The notes below the pieces were generated by a model. It worked only from the letters and a program-made list of their open reading frames with translations, was not told the DNA's origin and searched no databases. Below are positions 8,959-18,416 of a stretch of DNA of 64,000 nucleotides, one piece after another. Position numbers and translations under genes: made by a program. Where the stretch lies: positions 1 through 64,000 of the forward strand of contig DASQPH010000072.1 in NCBI GenBank assembly GCA_035644055.1. The letters run 5' to 3'. This DNA is from AV80 sp035644055 (lineage in GTDB: Bacteria > Verrucomicrobiota > Verrucomicrobiia > Chthoniobacterales > UBA10450). The first letter of the stretch is position 1; each line of letters begins with the position of its first letter.

Positions 8959-9539
8959 CGCGACCTCTTCGCCGAGATTCGAAGATGCCGCGCGACATCG
9001 TCTATTTCGACCTCGAAACGCAGCGGACCGCGAACGATGCAGGCGGCTGGGCGCGCAAGGGCGACATGCGGATGTCAGTCGGCGTCGTCTACAGCACCGC
9101 GACCGGCCGATACGAAGTTTTCGGTGAAGCGCAGGTGAACCAGCTCGTCGAGCGGCTGCGGCGCGCCGACCTCGTGGTCGGATTCAACGTTCTGAATTTC
9201 GATTATCAGGTGCTGATGGGTTACACCATCCTCGATCTCGTCGCGGAACTTCCGACCGCTGATTTGATGGCCGACATGGAAAAGCGCGTAGGCCATCGGC
9301 TCGGATTGGACTCGATCGCGCAAGCCACGCTCGGCATTCAAAAAACGGCGGTAGGATTAGACGCGATCCGCTGGTGGCGCGAAGGGCGGATTCTCGAGAT
9401 CGCGGAGTATTGCTGTTTCGACGTGAAAGTGACGCGGCTCGTGCACGAACACGGTTGCCGGCACAAAGAGTTGTTCTTTCACGACCGCTTCGCGCGCAAA
9501 CAGCGGATCGAGATCGACTGGGCGCATCTCGAGTCGTAA
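8955..9539 (+). CDS. DEDD-type 3'-5' exonuclease / RNase H-like protein
   Basis: A 194-residue cytoplasmic protein with the RNase-H-like exonuclease pattern: VYFDLETQR near residue 15-23 (first Asp and Glu), VVGFNVLNFDYQVL in the middle (second Asp), and IAEYCCFDVKVTRLVHEHG towards the end (final Asp). This resembles the YprB/RNase_H_2 group. The first ATG (8955) overlaps the upstream stop; a second in-frame ATG at 8985 (MPRDIVYF) sits nearer the first motif and could be the real start. Whether it degrades DNA or RNA is unknown. Confidence 0.72.
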   Translation: MTRPLRRDSKMPRDIVYFDLETQRTANDAGGWARKGDMRMSVGVVYSTATGRYEVFGEAQVNQLVERLRRADLVVGFNVLNFDYQVLMGYTILDLVAELPTADLMADMEKRVGHRLGLDSIAQATLGIQKTAVGLDAIRWWREGRILEIAEYCCFDVKVTRLVHEHGCRHKELFFHDRFARKQRIEIDWAHLES

Positions 9540-9544
9540 CGCCA

Positions 9545-12049
9545 CTACTGCAACTGGAAAATCTCGACGACTGCGACGCCGGTATTCGTGCCCGTCCCCC
9601 GGACAATGGCTGTATAATTTCCCGGCGCTAGCGGCGCCGAAAGAATCGCCGACTCGCGATCGTCACTGGGCGCGAGACCTGTCGCGCTGATCTGAGTTTG
9701 CTGATCCGATTTCCAATTATCGTTACTCGCGATCGTTGTGCCGGAAGAGTCGTGCAATTCCAGCGTCGGATCCTGCAATGCATTCGCAACGCCAAACGCC
9801 GTCAGCGATGGTCCGATGGCGCGCGCCAGAACGGTGCGGTTCTGTGACCCGCCGACGATGAAGCCGCCGATCATCACGTTATCGCCGGTTTCGACGAAGC
9901 CGCGCGACGAGATGTTCGCCGCGTTCGCCGGCGCGGGCTGGTCGAGATCGAAAAGCTCGAGAACTCCGATGCCAGTCGCGGTCCCGACCCCGCTCATGAT
10001 CGCGGTATAATTCCCTGGCTGGAGTGTCGCAACGATCGCGGATTCCTTCGGATCGTTCGGCGGAAGGCCGCTGTCGATGATCGCCTGTTTTTGTGGACCG
10101 TTCATCCAATCATCGTTTGTAAAAAGAGGAGTCCCGGCGCCGTCGAACAACGTCAGGGTTGGGTCCAGCAACCGGCCGGGGAGCGGCTGGTTGTTCACGG
10201 AAAGCGAAGGGCCGATCGCGCGCACGATCACTTTCTTTGGCGCGCTGCCGGTGAGAATAAATCCGCCGATCAAAACATTGTCGCCGGTTTGGACGCGCAT
10301 TCGCGTCGCGATGTTTACCAAGGCCGGTGATGCCGGCGCCGGCACGATTTTCAATACCTGACCTGATGCGCCGGACGGTCCGAGATTCCCGCTGGCCAAG
10401 GCATAAATCTCGCCGTTCGCATCGCGCCCGAATGCCTTCAGGAACAATCCGAACGCCCGGTCGTCATTGCCGATCCTCAATTCGCGGATGACGCCGGTAT
10501 TGAGATCGTCCATGTAAAACAGCCGGCCCTTGGGCGCGGTGAACGTGGTCGAGAAATCACCGAAGACATATTTGCTCGTGAGTGCTGGAATGGTTGTAGC
10601 GCGATACAGGTAGCCACCGAGGATCGCGATTCCGTCGTCGTGGCTGTACTCCGCAACCGGATTCGTGAGCGCCGGATTCGGCGACGGATCGGGAGTGACG
10701 TTGCCGTTCGCCGGATTGAAGAGGAACGTGCCTTCCTTCTTATTCCAGCCGTAATTTTTTCCCGGCTCGACCAAATCGACCTCCTCGATGTGGTCCTGCC
10801 CGACGTCGGCCACGATGAGTTTGTCGGTCACGGCATCAAAACTGAATCGGAACGGATTTCGGAAACCGTAGGCGAAAATTTCCCGAACAACCTCGGGTAT
10901 GGCGGGGTTGGCTACGAACGGATTTGAAGCGGGGATGCGATACTTGCCGTTCGCGCTGGTCGGGTCGCTGCTCGATGGCGTGAGGGCCGGCGCCAGCGGA
11001 TCGATCCGCAGGAGCTTGCCGAGAACGGTGGTGGTGACCTGGCCGTTTCCGGTGCTCGGATTATGTCCATCGCCCACGTCGTTGGCCGCGCCACCGTCGC
11101 CTAACGAGATGTAGAGATAGTGATCGCTCGGCCGGAAAACGATTTGCCCGGCATTGTGATTGAATTGCGGCTCATCGATTCGCATTATTTCGCGACGCGT
11201 CGCCGGATCGACCACGTCCGCGTTGCCGGCAGAAACCTGCCATTCCGCGATCACGCTTTGATGATTAAAAGCATTCGCGTTCGGCACGGTGAAATCGGCC
11301 GCGCCGTTCACCGGTTCGCTCGAATAAGTGTAAAGCTTCCGAAACCCCGGGCTGTTCGAATCCGCGAAGCCGGGATGAAAGGCGAGACCGAGCAGGCCGC
11401 GCTCGTCGTAGCCCGCCATTAATGGGACCAGTCGGCCGGAGACGTCGAGGAATGGCGTTCCCAAGACCTGGCCGTTTTTCAGGACCAAAATCTGACCGCT
11501 CTGGTTCACGATGAAGAGACGATTGCTTCCATCATTCGGTGAAACCAGGTCCACCGGTGACACCAAACCAGTCGCGACTGCCTGCAATTCAACGCGCACC
11601 GGCCCCTTGCCGATCCGCGGCAGCAACGGTGTGGCCGTAGGCGTGGCTGTCGGGGTTAGCGTAGAGGTAGGTGTTGCGGTCGCGGTTGGGGTCGCGGCCG
11701 GTCCTTGGACGGTGATGACGCCATTCATAATTTGCCCGTGAACCTCGCAGAAGTAGGAGAAGCTCCCCGGCGTCGTAAAGGTATGGTCAAAAGTGAAAGG
11801 AGGCGTGTGAATGCCTGAGGAAAACTCGTCGGTCGGCTCCGACTGAGTCCCGGACCGGACGCTGTGCGTCCCTGTAAGCCAGTTCCAGCGAACCGTATCA
11901 CCCACTTGAATAAAGCGGTCCTTGGGCTGGAAAGTCATGTAACCGTTGGCCCCCACCTGAACGGTGTAGGTGGTTGCGTGCGCAGGCTGAAGAAAGACGA
12001 GCGCTGAGAGTATCAGCAGGCCGAGCGCAAAACGAGTTTGCAATTTCAT
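9545..12049 (-). CDS. Secreted cupredoxin - sugar dehydrogenase fusion with two C-terminal repeat modules
   Basis: An 834-residue exported protein. Order: signal peptide (1-26, ending PAHA); a plastocyanin-like domain with type 1 copper ligands His62, Cys101, His104 and Met108 (SYFCEVHGQIM); a Thr/Pro/Ala linker (about 118-142); a glucose/sorbosone-dehydrogenase-type PQQ beta-propeller (about 150-575: LVSPVDLV, DERGLLGLAFHP, YISLGDGG, YGFRNPFRFSFD, ADVGQDHIEEVD); then two ~125-residue modules (580-711 and 712-834) marked by GGFI, RAIGPSL, DPTL and ESAI. A strong AAGGAGG ribosome site 7-8 bases upstream fixes the ATG at 12049. The copper domain could accept electrons from the propeller; that is inference. 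Confidence 0.85.
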   Translation of the reverse strand: MKLQTRFALGLLILSALVFLQPAHATTYTVQVGANGYMTFQPKDRFIQVGDTVRWNWLTGTHSVRSGTQSEPTDEFSSGIHTPPFTFDHTFTTPGSFSYFCEVHGQIMNGVITVQGPAATPTATATPTSTLTPTATPTATPLLPRIGKGPVRVELQAVATGLVSPVDLVSPNDGSNRLFIVNQSGQILVLKNGQVLGTPFLDVSGRLVPLMAGYDERGLLGLAFHPGFADSNSPGFRKLYTYSSEPVNGAADFTVPNANAFNHQSVIAEWQVSAGNADVVDPATRREIMRIDEPQFNHNAGQIVFRPSDHYLYISLGDGGAANDVGDGHNPSTGNGQVTTTVLGKLLRIDPLAPALTPSSSDPTSANGKYRIPASNPFVANPAIPEVVREIFAYGFRNPFRFSFDAVTDKLIVADVGQDHIEEVDLVEPGKNYGWNKKEGTFLFNPANGNVTPDPSPNPALTNPVAEYSHDDGIAILGGYLYRATTIPALTSKYVFGDFSTTFTAPKGRLFYMDDLNTGVIRELRIGNDDRAFGLFLKAFGRDANGEIYALASGNLGPSGASGQVLKIVPAPASPALVNIATRMRVQTGDNVLIGGFILTGSAPKKVIVRAIGPSLSVNNQPLPGRLLDPTLTLFDGAGTPLFTNDDWMNGPQKQAIIDSGLPPNDPKESAIVATLQPGNYTAIMSGVGTATGIGVLELFDLDQPAPANAANISSRGFVETGDNVMIGGFIVGGSQNRTVLARAIGPSLTAFGVANALQDPTLELHDSSGTTIASNDNWKSDQQTQISATGLAPSDDRESAILSAPLAPGNYTAIVRGTGTNTGVAVVEIFQLQ

Positions 12050-12114
12050 AGAGAGAACCTCCTTGGGGTTCGCCGAGTTTGAGAAGACTGGCGGGGGATG
12101 ACGAGACTGGAATG

Positions 12115-12130
12115 GTAACAGAACTGTTAC
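12115..12130. promoter_or_regulatory. Inverted repeat between divergent genes, possible operator
   Basis: GTAACAG-AA-CTGTTAC, a 7-bp perfect inverted repeat with a 2-bp centre, lies 65 bp upstream of the sugar-dehydrogenase fusion and 100 bp upstream of lpxC/fabZ in the only sizeable gap of this region. The size and symmetry fit a dimeric repressor site, but no matching second copy was seen. Confidence 0.3.
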
Positions 12131-12230
12131 TTCTGCCCGGCGGGTTGGCTCAGAGGGATTTGGCGTCCAAAAAAGAGATCGAAACCCTGTCCTAGTCACC
12201 GCGCGCAATCTTTGTTTAGTTAAGGCCCTT

Positions 12231-13550
12231 ATGCCTTCCGAGCCTCAGCAGACCCTCGCCCGAAGCGCGAGCGTGAGCGGAACGTCGCTCCACACCGGCG
12301 AGAAAGTCACACTCAAGCTTCAGCCCGCGCCGGTCGATTCCGGGATCAAGTTCAAGCGGCGCGATCTGCAGGACGAACCGACCATCGACGCGACGATCGC
12401 GAACTTGAAGACGGTCGAGCGCGCCACGACGATCGGTGAAGGCTCAATCCGGGTGCACACGGTCGAGCATATCCTTTCGTCGCTCGTAGCCATGGGGGTG
12501 GACAACGCCGTCGTCGAAATGGACGCGAACGAGCCACCGATCGGCGATGGCAGCGCGCGGCCTTATGTGGAGTTGATCAAGAAAGCGGGAATCGTCGCGC
12601 AGGAAGCGTCGCGCCGGTTCTTCGACGTGCGGGAGCCGATTCACATCGAGACGAAAACCGGATCGCTCCTCGTTGTTTTGCCCGATCCGAAGTTCCGAAT
12701 CTCGTGCACGCAATCCGGACCGGACGGTCAGTTCACGCAATTTCTTTCCACCGAGATCACGCCCGCGATTTACGAACGCGAAATCGCGCCGGCGCGCACT
12801 TTCGTTTTCTACGATGACGTCAGGCACCTCATGGACAAGAACCTGATCAAGGGCGGCAGCCTCGAGAACGCGATCGTGATCCGGGGCGAAGCGGTCTTGA
12901 GCAAGGAACCGTTGCGCTTTCCCGACGAATTCGTCCGGCACAAAATCCTCGATATCGTCGGCGACCTCGCGCTCTTCGGGCAGCGGATTCGCGGCCACGT
13001 CATCGCGGTCAAGCCGGGCCACGGCGCAAACGCCGAGCTGGTCCGCGCCCTGGCGCGCGAGTTCGCGCGCTTCGGGCCGATCGTCGATCCAAAAGCTTTT
13101 TCAGCCGGCGAAGGCAGTCTCGATATCAACGAGATCATGAAGATTCTGCCGCATCGTTATCCGTTCCTGATGGTCGACCGGGTGTTGCGCTTCGACGGCG
13201 AAACGAAATGCGTCGGGCTGAAATCAGTCTCGATTAACGAACCATTTTTCGAAGGCCATTTTCCAGGTCACCCGGTCATGCCGGGAGTTTTGCAGGTGGA
13301 AGCGATGGCGCAGGTCGCGAGTATCCTGATGTTGAAACTGACGCAGAGCGGCAGTGGACGGCTCGGTTATTTCGTCAGCGCGGACGAAGTGAAATTCCGT
13401 AAGCCAGTTTTCCCGGGCGACACGCTGATCATTTCCGCCGAGCTGACGAAAACGCGTGGGAAGCAGCTCGCGAAGCTGAAGTGCAATTGCGCCGTGAATG
13501 ATTCCATCGTCTCGGAGTGCGAGGTGATGTTGCGGCTGCTCGATCAATGA
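12231..13550 (+). CDS. lpxC/fabZ: Bifunctional LpxC-FabZ (lipid A deacetylase / hydroxyacyl-ACP dehydratase)
   Basis: A 439-residue fusion. The LpxC part (about 1-285) deacetylates UDP-3-O-acyl-GlcNAc, the committed step of lipid A synthesis; zinc-site residues appear in TVEHILSSL (His) and RHKILDIVGDLALFG (His and Asp). The FabZ part (about 300-439) dehydrates 3-hydroxyacyl-ACP, with HRYPFLMVDRV and EGHFPGHPVMPGVLQVEAMAQ. The same fusion is known in Bacteroidetes and occurs in Verrucomicrobia; both enzymes compete for hydroxyacyl chains, so fusion may fix their ratio. The stop overlaps lpxA by 4 bp. Confidence 0.95.
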   Translation: MPSEPQQTLARSASVSGTSLHTGEKVTLKLQPAPVDSGIKFKRRDLQDEPTIDATIANLKTVERATTIGEGSIRVHTVEHILSSLVAMGVDNAVVEMDANEPPIGDGSARPYVELIKKAGIVAQEASRRFFDVREPIHIETKTGSLLVVLPDPKFRISCTQSGPDGQFTQFLSTEITPAIYEREIAPARTFVFYDDVRHLMDKNLIKGGSLENAIVIRGEAVLSKEPLRFPDEFVRHKILDIVGDLALFGQRIRGHVIAVKPGHGANAELVRALAREFARFGPIVDPKAFSAGEGSLDINEIMKILPHRYPFLMVDRVLRFDGETKCVGLKSVSINEPFFEGHFPGHPVMPGVLQVEAMAQVASILMLKLTQSGSGRLGYFVSADEVKFRKPVFPGDTLIISAELTKTRGKQLAKLKCNCAVNDSIVSECEVMLRLLDQ

Positions 13551-14326
13551 GCGACGCGCAGATTCATCCGACCGCGATCGTTGATGCGCGGGCGGAAATC
13601 GGGCCGGGCACGATCATCGGACCGTATTGCATAGTTGGGCCCGACGTGGTCTTGGACGCGAACTGCTGGCTGCAAAATCACGTCACGCTCGCCGGCCCGC
13701 TGACGGCGGGCGCGCGAAACAATTTCTACGCCCATTGCTCGATCGGGCAGCAAACGCAGGACCTGAAATATCAGGGCGAACCGACTTACCTCGAGATCGG
13801 GGACGAAAACACGTTTCGTGAATTCGTGACGGTCAATCGCAGCACTACCGCCGCCGGCAAGACGCGAATAGGGCATCGCGGAAATTATCTCGCCTACAGC
13901 CACATTGGCCACGATTGCAACGTCGGCGATGCGGTGGTGTTTTCGAACAACGGAACGCTGGCGGGTCACGTCCAGGTAGGCGACCACGCGATCATGGGCG
14001 GGCTCACAGCCGTCCATCAATTTTGCCGGCTCGGCCGGTACGCGATCACCGGCGGCTGCTCGAAAATCGTTCAGGATGTTCCACCGTTCATGATCGCCGA
14101 TGGAAATCCGGCGAAGGTGCGCGGGATCAACATCGTGGGGCTGGAGCGAAACGGGTTCCCCGCGGAAACCATCAAGACAATCAAGGAAGCGTTCCGCTTG
14201 ATCTACCGTTCGAAGTTCAACACCCGTCAGGCCGTGGAAGCGATCCAGCAGGAGCTAACGGCTAGCGCCGAGATCACACAGATCCTCGAGTTCATTCAGT
14301 CCAGCGAACGCGGAATCATTCGTTAG
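13547..14326 (+). CDS. lpxA: UDP-N-acetylglucosamine acyltransferase
   Basis: First acylation step of lipid A synthesis, 259 residues, as expected for LpxA. The left-handed beta-helix hexapeptides (IHPTAIVD, IGPGTIIGPYC, HVTLAG) begin at residue 5, and the catalytic His lies in YSHIGHDCNVGD; the C-terminal helical part (IKTIKEAFRLIYRSKFNTRQ) is complete. I take the ATG at 13547 in the lpxC/fabZ stop overlap. It is last in the lipid A pair and its end overlaps the convergent TIGR03790-type gene by 11 bp. Confidence 0.95.
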   Translation: MSDAQIHPTAIVDARAEIGPGTIIGPYCIVGPDVVLDANCWLQNHVTLAGPLTAGARNNFYAHCSIGQQTQDLKYQGEPTYLEIGDENTFREFVTVNRSTTAAGKTRIGHRGNYLAYSHIGHDCNVGDAVVFSNNGTLAGHVQVGDHAIMGGLTAVHQFCRLGRYAITGGCSKIVQDVPPFMIADGNPAKVRGINIVGLERNGFPAETIKTIKEAFRLIYRSKFNTRQAVEAIQQELTASAEITQILEFIQSSERGIIR

Positions 14327-15893
14327 GCCGCGGCGGCTTTGGCGCCGGCGGCCTTGTTGCGCGCAATTCCATTTCCGCCTTCTTCAAAAGCGAAGCCGCA
14401 GGAGCATCAGGCGCAATTCGCAGCACGGTGCGAATGAGGTCGAGGCCGCGCTTCGCCTTGTTCTGCTTCCCGAGCGCATCCGCTTCGTGCAGGACAGTCC
14501 GCAAAATATCGTCTCGCTTCGTATAGACGGTTCGCGCGAGATCGAAACAACCCGAAGCGCCAACATAATTCTCGGACCCGGCCTCGAGAAGACCGATGTC
14601 TTCCAACATAGGTCCGTTCCGCGACCGCGCGGCGAACTGCTTTGCGGCGGCGCGATACTCTCCGCCGCCTAACGACCCATTCTTGAGCGCGAAATCGTGA
14701 TAAGCGCCCCAATCGGACGAGGATTTTTCGTCGGCAGCTCTGCCATCGAGCCCGAGCCATGCGGCATACGGCCGGTAAAGCGGATCGCCCACCATGACCG
14801 ACATCCACGAAAGGACCGGCGACGCCATGTAGGCGCTCTCGGCAAATGTAAAACCATGGAGCAGCCGGTCGTTCAAGACATCGAGGTGCGCGGTCAGTTG
14901 AAGATATGGTTCGTAAACGTTGCCGATGGTCGCAGCCGCCCCCTTGCTCAGCAGGGGCCCGGCCCAGCCTGAGTTCTCATCGTGGAGAGTGCTCGCGCTG
15001 AAAGAATGAATGTGGACGGCGACCGCTCCGGGCACGAACTGGAAGTCAGGTTGGGTGAAGGGCCCCGCGATCTTGTCGGTGTACCATCCGTAATACAGAG
15101 CGCAGTCCGTCATCGGATAGCCGTTCGGGAAAATCTCGGGCGTGTCGTCGTAGATGAGAGGAACGCCTACCTTGTGAAGTTGATCGCGAACTTGCGCGAG
15201 CCAGTGATCGCCAATGCCCAAACCCGGCGTGGAATTATGCGCGCCATCGATGTAGGCGCGGCCCCACAGGCCGGTCTTCTCTGTTTCAATGGCGTCGGTG
15301 ATCATCCGGCGGACCGTCACCACTTGTGGCGCGTCGAGCCGACAAACAAGCAGGACCGTCGAGTTTTCCACTTCGGCGATCGCGCGGTAACTCTGAAAAT
15401 AAGGATTCTGGAGCGGGCCGGAAATCTGATCGGAAAGAGCGGCGAGCGCCGCCACTTCCGAGTCGACCGAAGCGTCGTTGCGGTTCCCAATCGGCGGCCC
15501 GCCAACTTTGTCTCCGGGATAGTCGGTGGCCGCGCGGATCTTCAGCGGCACGCCTTTGATCATGGCGACGAACCTGATGGTGCTCGAGACCACGCGCCCC
15601 GCATCAGGACTTTTCTCAAATTTCCACCAGCCGCGTTCCCTAAAAATCTCACGCAGCCGATTACGAATCATCGTGTCGTATTCGTCGCGACTGATCTCTT
15701 CCGTCCTCGAAATGCTCAGCCCGATAAGATGATCGCGCGCGATGCCGCGTTTTTGAGCGTAGAACTTTGCCAGCTCGACGGATTCGGGAACGTCCTGGTT
15801 AAAAACGACGATCGTCGCGGGCGCCAGCGATTTCTCGGCCAGCGCGGCCGGGGACGAGAAAGCCAAAAGCAGAATAGCAAACCAAAGTTTCAT
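14316..15893 (-). CDS. TIGR03790-type exported protein
   Basis: A 525-residue protein with a signal peptide (MKLWFAILLLAFSSPAALA). It reads like the TIGR03790 family of unknown function, found in environmental bacteria: NQDVPESVELAKFYAQKRGI, FVAMIKGVPLKI, YIDGAHNSTPGLGIGDHWL, GWYTDKIAGPF, VAVHIHSFSAST and VMVGDPLYRPY. The tail (about 430-515) is alanine/lysine-rich and helical, TPR-like. Start chosen at the ATG at 15893, directly before the signal peptide; a longer reading would overlap the next gene. That gene's stop overlaps this start, so the two are probably co-transcribed. Confidence 0.78.
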   Translation of the reverse strand: MKLWFAILLLAFSSPAALAEKSLAPATIVVFNQDVPESVELAKFYAQKRGIARDHLIGLSISRTEEISRDEYDTMIRNRLREIFRERGWWKFEKSPDAGRVVSSTIRFVAMIKGVPLKIRAATDYPGDKVGGPPIGNRNDASVDSEVAALAALSDQISGPLQNPYFQSYRAIAEVENSTVLLVCRLDAPQVVTVRRMITDAIETEKTGLWGRAYIDGAHNSTPGLGIGDHWLAQVRDQLHKVGVPLIYDDTPEIFPNGYPMTDCALYYGWYTDKIAGPFTQPDFQFVPGAVAVHIHSFSASTLHDENSGWAGPLLSKGAAATIGNVYEPYLQLTAHLDVLNDRLLHGFTFAESAYMASPVLSWMSVMVGDPLYRPYAAWLGLDGRAADEKSSSDWGAYHDFALKNGSLGGGEYRAAAKQFAARSRNGPMLEDIGLLEAGSENYVGASGCFDLARTVYTKRDDILRTVLHEADALGKQNKAKRGLDLIRTVLRIAPDAPAASLLKKAEMELRATRPPAPKPPRPNE

Positions 15894-16693
15894 CCAAAGC
15901 GAAGCTTCAATCCATCGTAAGCAATGCCGACGCCCGCCGGCAGTTCTGCTTCGCGCGCCTGCGCCAGCTGGTGGCAAATGTGGGTGAAAAGCGTTTGTTT
16001 CGGTCGGACTTTCGCCGCCACCTCGAGCGCTTGCCCCACGCTCAGATGCGTCGGATGCGGTTTGTCTCGGAGCGCGTCAATGATGAGCACTTCGACTTCG
16101 CTAATCGCGCCGACGATAGGCTCCGGGACCGCGCTGCAGTCGCTCAGATACGCGACCAGTTTTTTTCCCTCGCGCGAAAACAGATAGCCGTTCACCATTG
16201 ATTTTCCGTGGGGCACTGGCAACGGCGTGATCGTCGTTTCTCCAAGTCGAAACGGCCCGTCGACGATGTGCGGCACCGGCACGAGATAGCCGGGAAAACG
16301 GTTCAGACCATTGAAGGCAAACTCATAAACGCGGGCCAGATCGCGCATGGTTTCGGCCGACGCGTAAACCGGGATCGACCCGAGATCGTAGGAATAACGA
16401 CGCAAATCGTCGAACCCCATGATGTGGTCGGTGTGCGAATGCGTGAACACGACCGCGTCGAGCCGCCGGATATTTTCGCGCAACGCCTGGGTGCGGAAAT
16501 CGGTTCCCGTATCGACCACCCAGGCGCACTCCGGCGTTTCGACATAAATCGACGAGCGCAGCCGTTGATCGCGCGGGTCGGGCGAATGACAGACCTCGCA
16601 GTCGCATCCGATCGTCGGCACACCTTGCGACGTTCCCGTTCCGAGAAAGGTGAGCTGAAGTTGAGAGTTGAGAGTTGAGCCTTGAGAGTTCAA
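15890..16693 (-). CDS. Metallo-beta-lactamase-fold hydrolase (PhnP-like)
   Basis: A 267-residue hydrolase with LTFLGTGTSQGVPTIGCDCEVC (about residues 14-35), the metal motif THSHTDHIMGF (His85, His87, Asp89, His90), SDCSAVPEP and the late HICHQLAQA. This arrangement resembles PhnP and related phosphodiesterases; it is not an antibiotic lactamase. The only in-frame start is a TTG at 16693, which lies in a 7-bp repeat array, so the first ~12 residues (MNSQGSTLNSQL) are repeat-derived. Overlaps the downstream gene start by 4 bp. Confidence 0.83.
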   Translation of the reverse strand: MNSQGSTLNSQLQLTFLGTGTSQGVPTIGCDCEVCHSPDPRDQRLRSSIYVETPECAWVVDTGTDFRTQALRENIRRLDAVVFTHSHTDHIMGFDDLRRYSYDLGSIPVYASAETMRDLARVYEFAFNGLNRFPGYLVPVPHIVDGPFRLGETTITPLPVPHGKSMVNGYLFSREGKKLVAYLSDCSAVPEPIVGAISEVEVLIIDALRDKPHPTHLSVGQALEVAAKVRPKQTLFTHICHQLAQAREAELPAGVGIAYDGLKLRFG

Positions 16694-16745
16694 AACAGAG
16701 CGGTCGCGCGATTTCTCTCAACTAATAACTCTCAACTCTCAACTG
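16655..16745. repeat. Heptad repeat array in inverted arrangement between divergent genes
   Basis: The left arm reads TTGAGAG, TTGAGAG, TTGAGCC, TTGAGAG; the right arm reads CTCTCAA, CTAATAA, CTCTCAA, CTCTCAA, CTG. The two arms are inverted copies separated by about 20 bp. The left arm forms the 5' coding end of the hydrolase gene; the right arm ends 9 bp before the recN start. Confidence 0.8.
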
Positions 16746-16754
16746 ATTCCCCGA

Positions 16755-18416
16755 ATGCCGGCCACGCTCAGCCTCTTGCGGATCAAAAATCTCGCCCTTG
16801 TCGAGGACCTGGAGTGGCAGCTCGCCCCAGGGTTCACCGCGATCACGGGTGAAACCGGCGCGGGGAAATCAATCATCATTGGCGCGCTGCAATTGCTTCT
16901 CGGCGAACGGACGGACAAATCGTTGATCCGGACCGGCGCGGATTCGTGCACCGTCGAAGCGGTTTTCGCGGGCGCGGAATTGAAACAAATGAATCCGCTT
17001 CTGGAGGAATCCGGGGTGGAGAGCAGCGACAGCGAGCTGATCGTAAAACGCAGTTTTTCCACGACCGGCACGAACCGCCAGTTTATCAACGGATCCCCGA
17101 CGACGCTGGCTGTTCTCAAGAAACTCGGCGACGAATTGGTCGATCTCCATGGGCCCCACGATCACCAATCGCTCTTGTCGCCAGAGCGGCAGCTTGCGCT
17201 TCTCGACGGCTATGCGCATACCGGCGACGCGTTGCGCGATTTCTCGGAGGCGTATCGCAAGCTGCAATCGTTGCGGGCCGAGCACGCGAGCCTGAGCACC
17301 GCGGAAAGTGCCCGCGAACAGGAGATCGATCTGCTCCGCCATCAGGTCAATGAAATCACGAACGCGAGCCTGACGACCGGCGAAGAGGAAGGAATTTCCA
17401 CGCGTTACCGTCTTGCGAGCAACGCGAAACGGCTTCTCGAATTGGCCGCCGCGATTTCGCGAAGACTTTCCGAAACCGACGACGCGATCCTGCCCCAACT
17501 AGCCGAAACGCAACGGCTCCTGCGCGACCTGGAAAAAATCGATCCGGAAAAATCGACGCTGGCGGAAGCACATGCGGCCTGCGTCATGGAGTTGTCGGAA
17601 ATCTCCCATGCTCTGGGGCAATATGCCGAGCAGCTCGACCTCGATCCCGCGCAACTCGCCGCGCTCGAAGAACGCGTGACACTCTTTGAAACGTTGAAGC
17701 GAAAATACGGTGGCTCGATTGAAGAAGTGATCGCGTTCGGCGCGCGCGCGGCCGAGCGAATGCGCAAGATCGAAGGGCGCGATGCCGAGCTCGAGCGGTT
17801 GAGCCAGGAAATGGAAAGCGCGCGCGGAGATGTGGAACGGATCGGGCATGCTCTTCACAAGGCGCGGAGCAAGGCCGCGCCGAAACTTGCGGAAAACATT
17901 CGCGCGAACCTGCGCGATCTCGGTTTTCGGCAATCGGAGTTCGAAGTGAAAATGACGGCGCTCGAAGAAGCGCGCGCGGCCGGTTTCGATGCCGTCGAGC
18001 TGCTCTTCTCTCCGAACCCGGGCGAGCCGTTGAAGCCGCTGCGACTGATTGCGTCGAGCGGCGAAATTTCGCGTTTGATGCTCGCGATCAAATCCTCGCT
18101 GGCGGCGCAGGACGCGATTCCGCTCCTGGTGTTCGACGAGATCGACGCCAACGTTGGCGGTGAAATCGCGAACGCGGTCGGCGAGAAAATGCGCAAACTC
18201 GCCTCGGATCATCAACTGTTGTGCATCACCCATCTGCCGCAGGTAGCGGCGGCGGCGGCGACCCAATTCGTCGTGACCAAGGAAATCGTAGGCGGGCGCA
18301 CGCATTCGCGCTTGAGCGAAGTCGCTGGCAAAGCGCGTCAGGAAGAAATCGCGCGAATGCTCGGCGGGAAAACCGATTCTGCGCTCAAGCACGCGGCCAC
18401 GTTGTTGAAACGCTGA
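16755..18416 (+). CDS. recN: DNA repair protein RecN
   Basis: SMC-like ATPase that acts at double-strand breaks. At 553 residues it has normal RecN length: the N-terminal LLRIKNLALVEDLEWQL and Walker A GETGAGKS (about 36-43), a long charged coiled-coil middle (about 150-370), and the C-terminal half with GEISRLMLAIKS signature region and Walker B LLVFDEIDANVGG. The following CITHLPQVAAAA is also diagnostic. The stop TGA shares a base with the ATG of the spmAB fusion gene. Confidence 0.95.
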   Translation: MPATLSLLRIKNLALVEDLEWQLAPGFTAITGETGAGKSIIIGALQLLLGERTDKSLIRTGADSCTVEAVFAGAELKQMNPLLEESGVESSDSELIVKRSFSTTGTNRQFINGSPTTLAVLKKLGDELVDLHGPHDHQSLLSPERQLALLDGYAHTGDALRDFSEAYRKLQSLRAEHASLSTAESAREQEIDLLRHQVNEITNASLTTGEEEGISTRYRLASNAKRLLELAAAISRRLSETDDAILPQLAETQRLLRDLEKIDPEKSTLAEAHAACVMELSEISHALGQYAEQLDLDPAQLAALEERVTLFETLKRKYGGSIEEVIAFGARAAERMRKIEGRDAELERLSQEMESARGDVERIGHALHKARSKAAPKLAENIRANLRDLGFRQSEFEVKMTALEEARAAGFDAVELLFSPNPGEPLKPLRLIASSGEISRLMLAIKSSLAAQDAIPLLVFDEIDANVGGEIANAVGEKMRKLASDHQLLCITHLPQVAAAAATQFVVTKEIVGGRTHSRLSEVAGKARQEEIARMLGGKTDSALKHAATLLKR

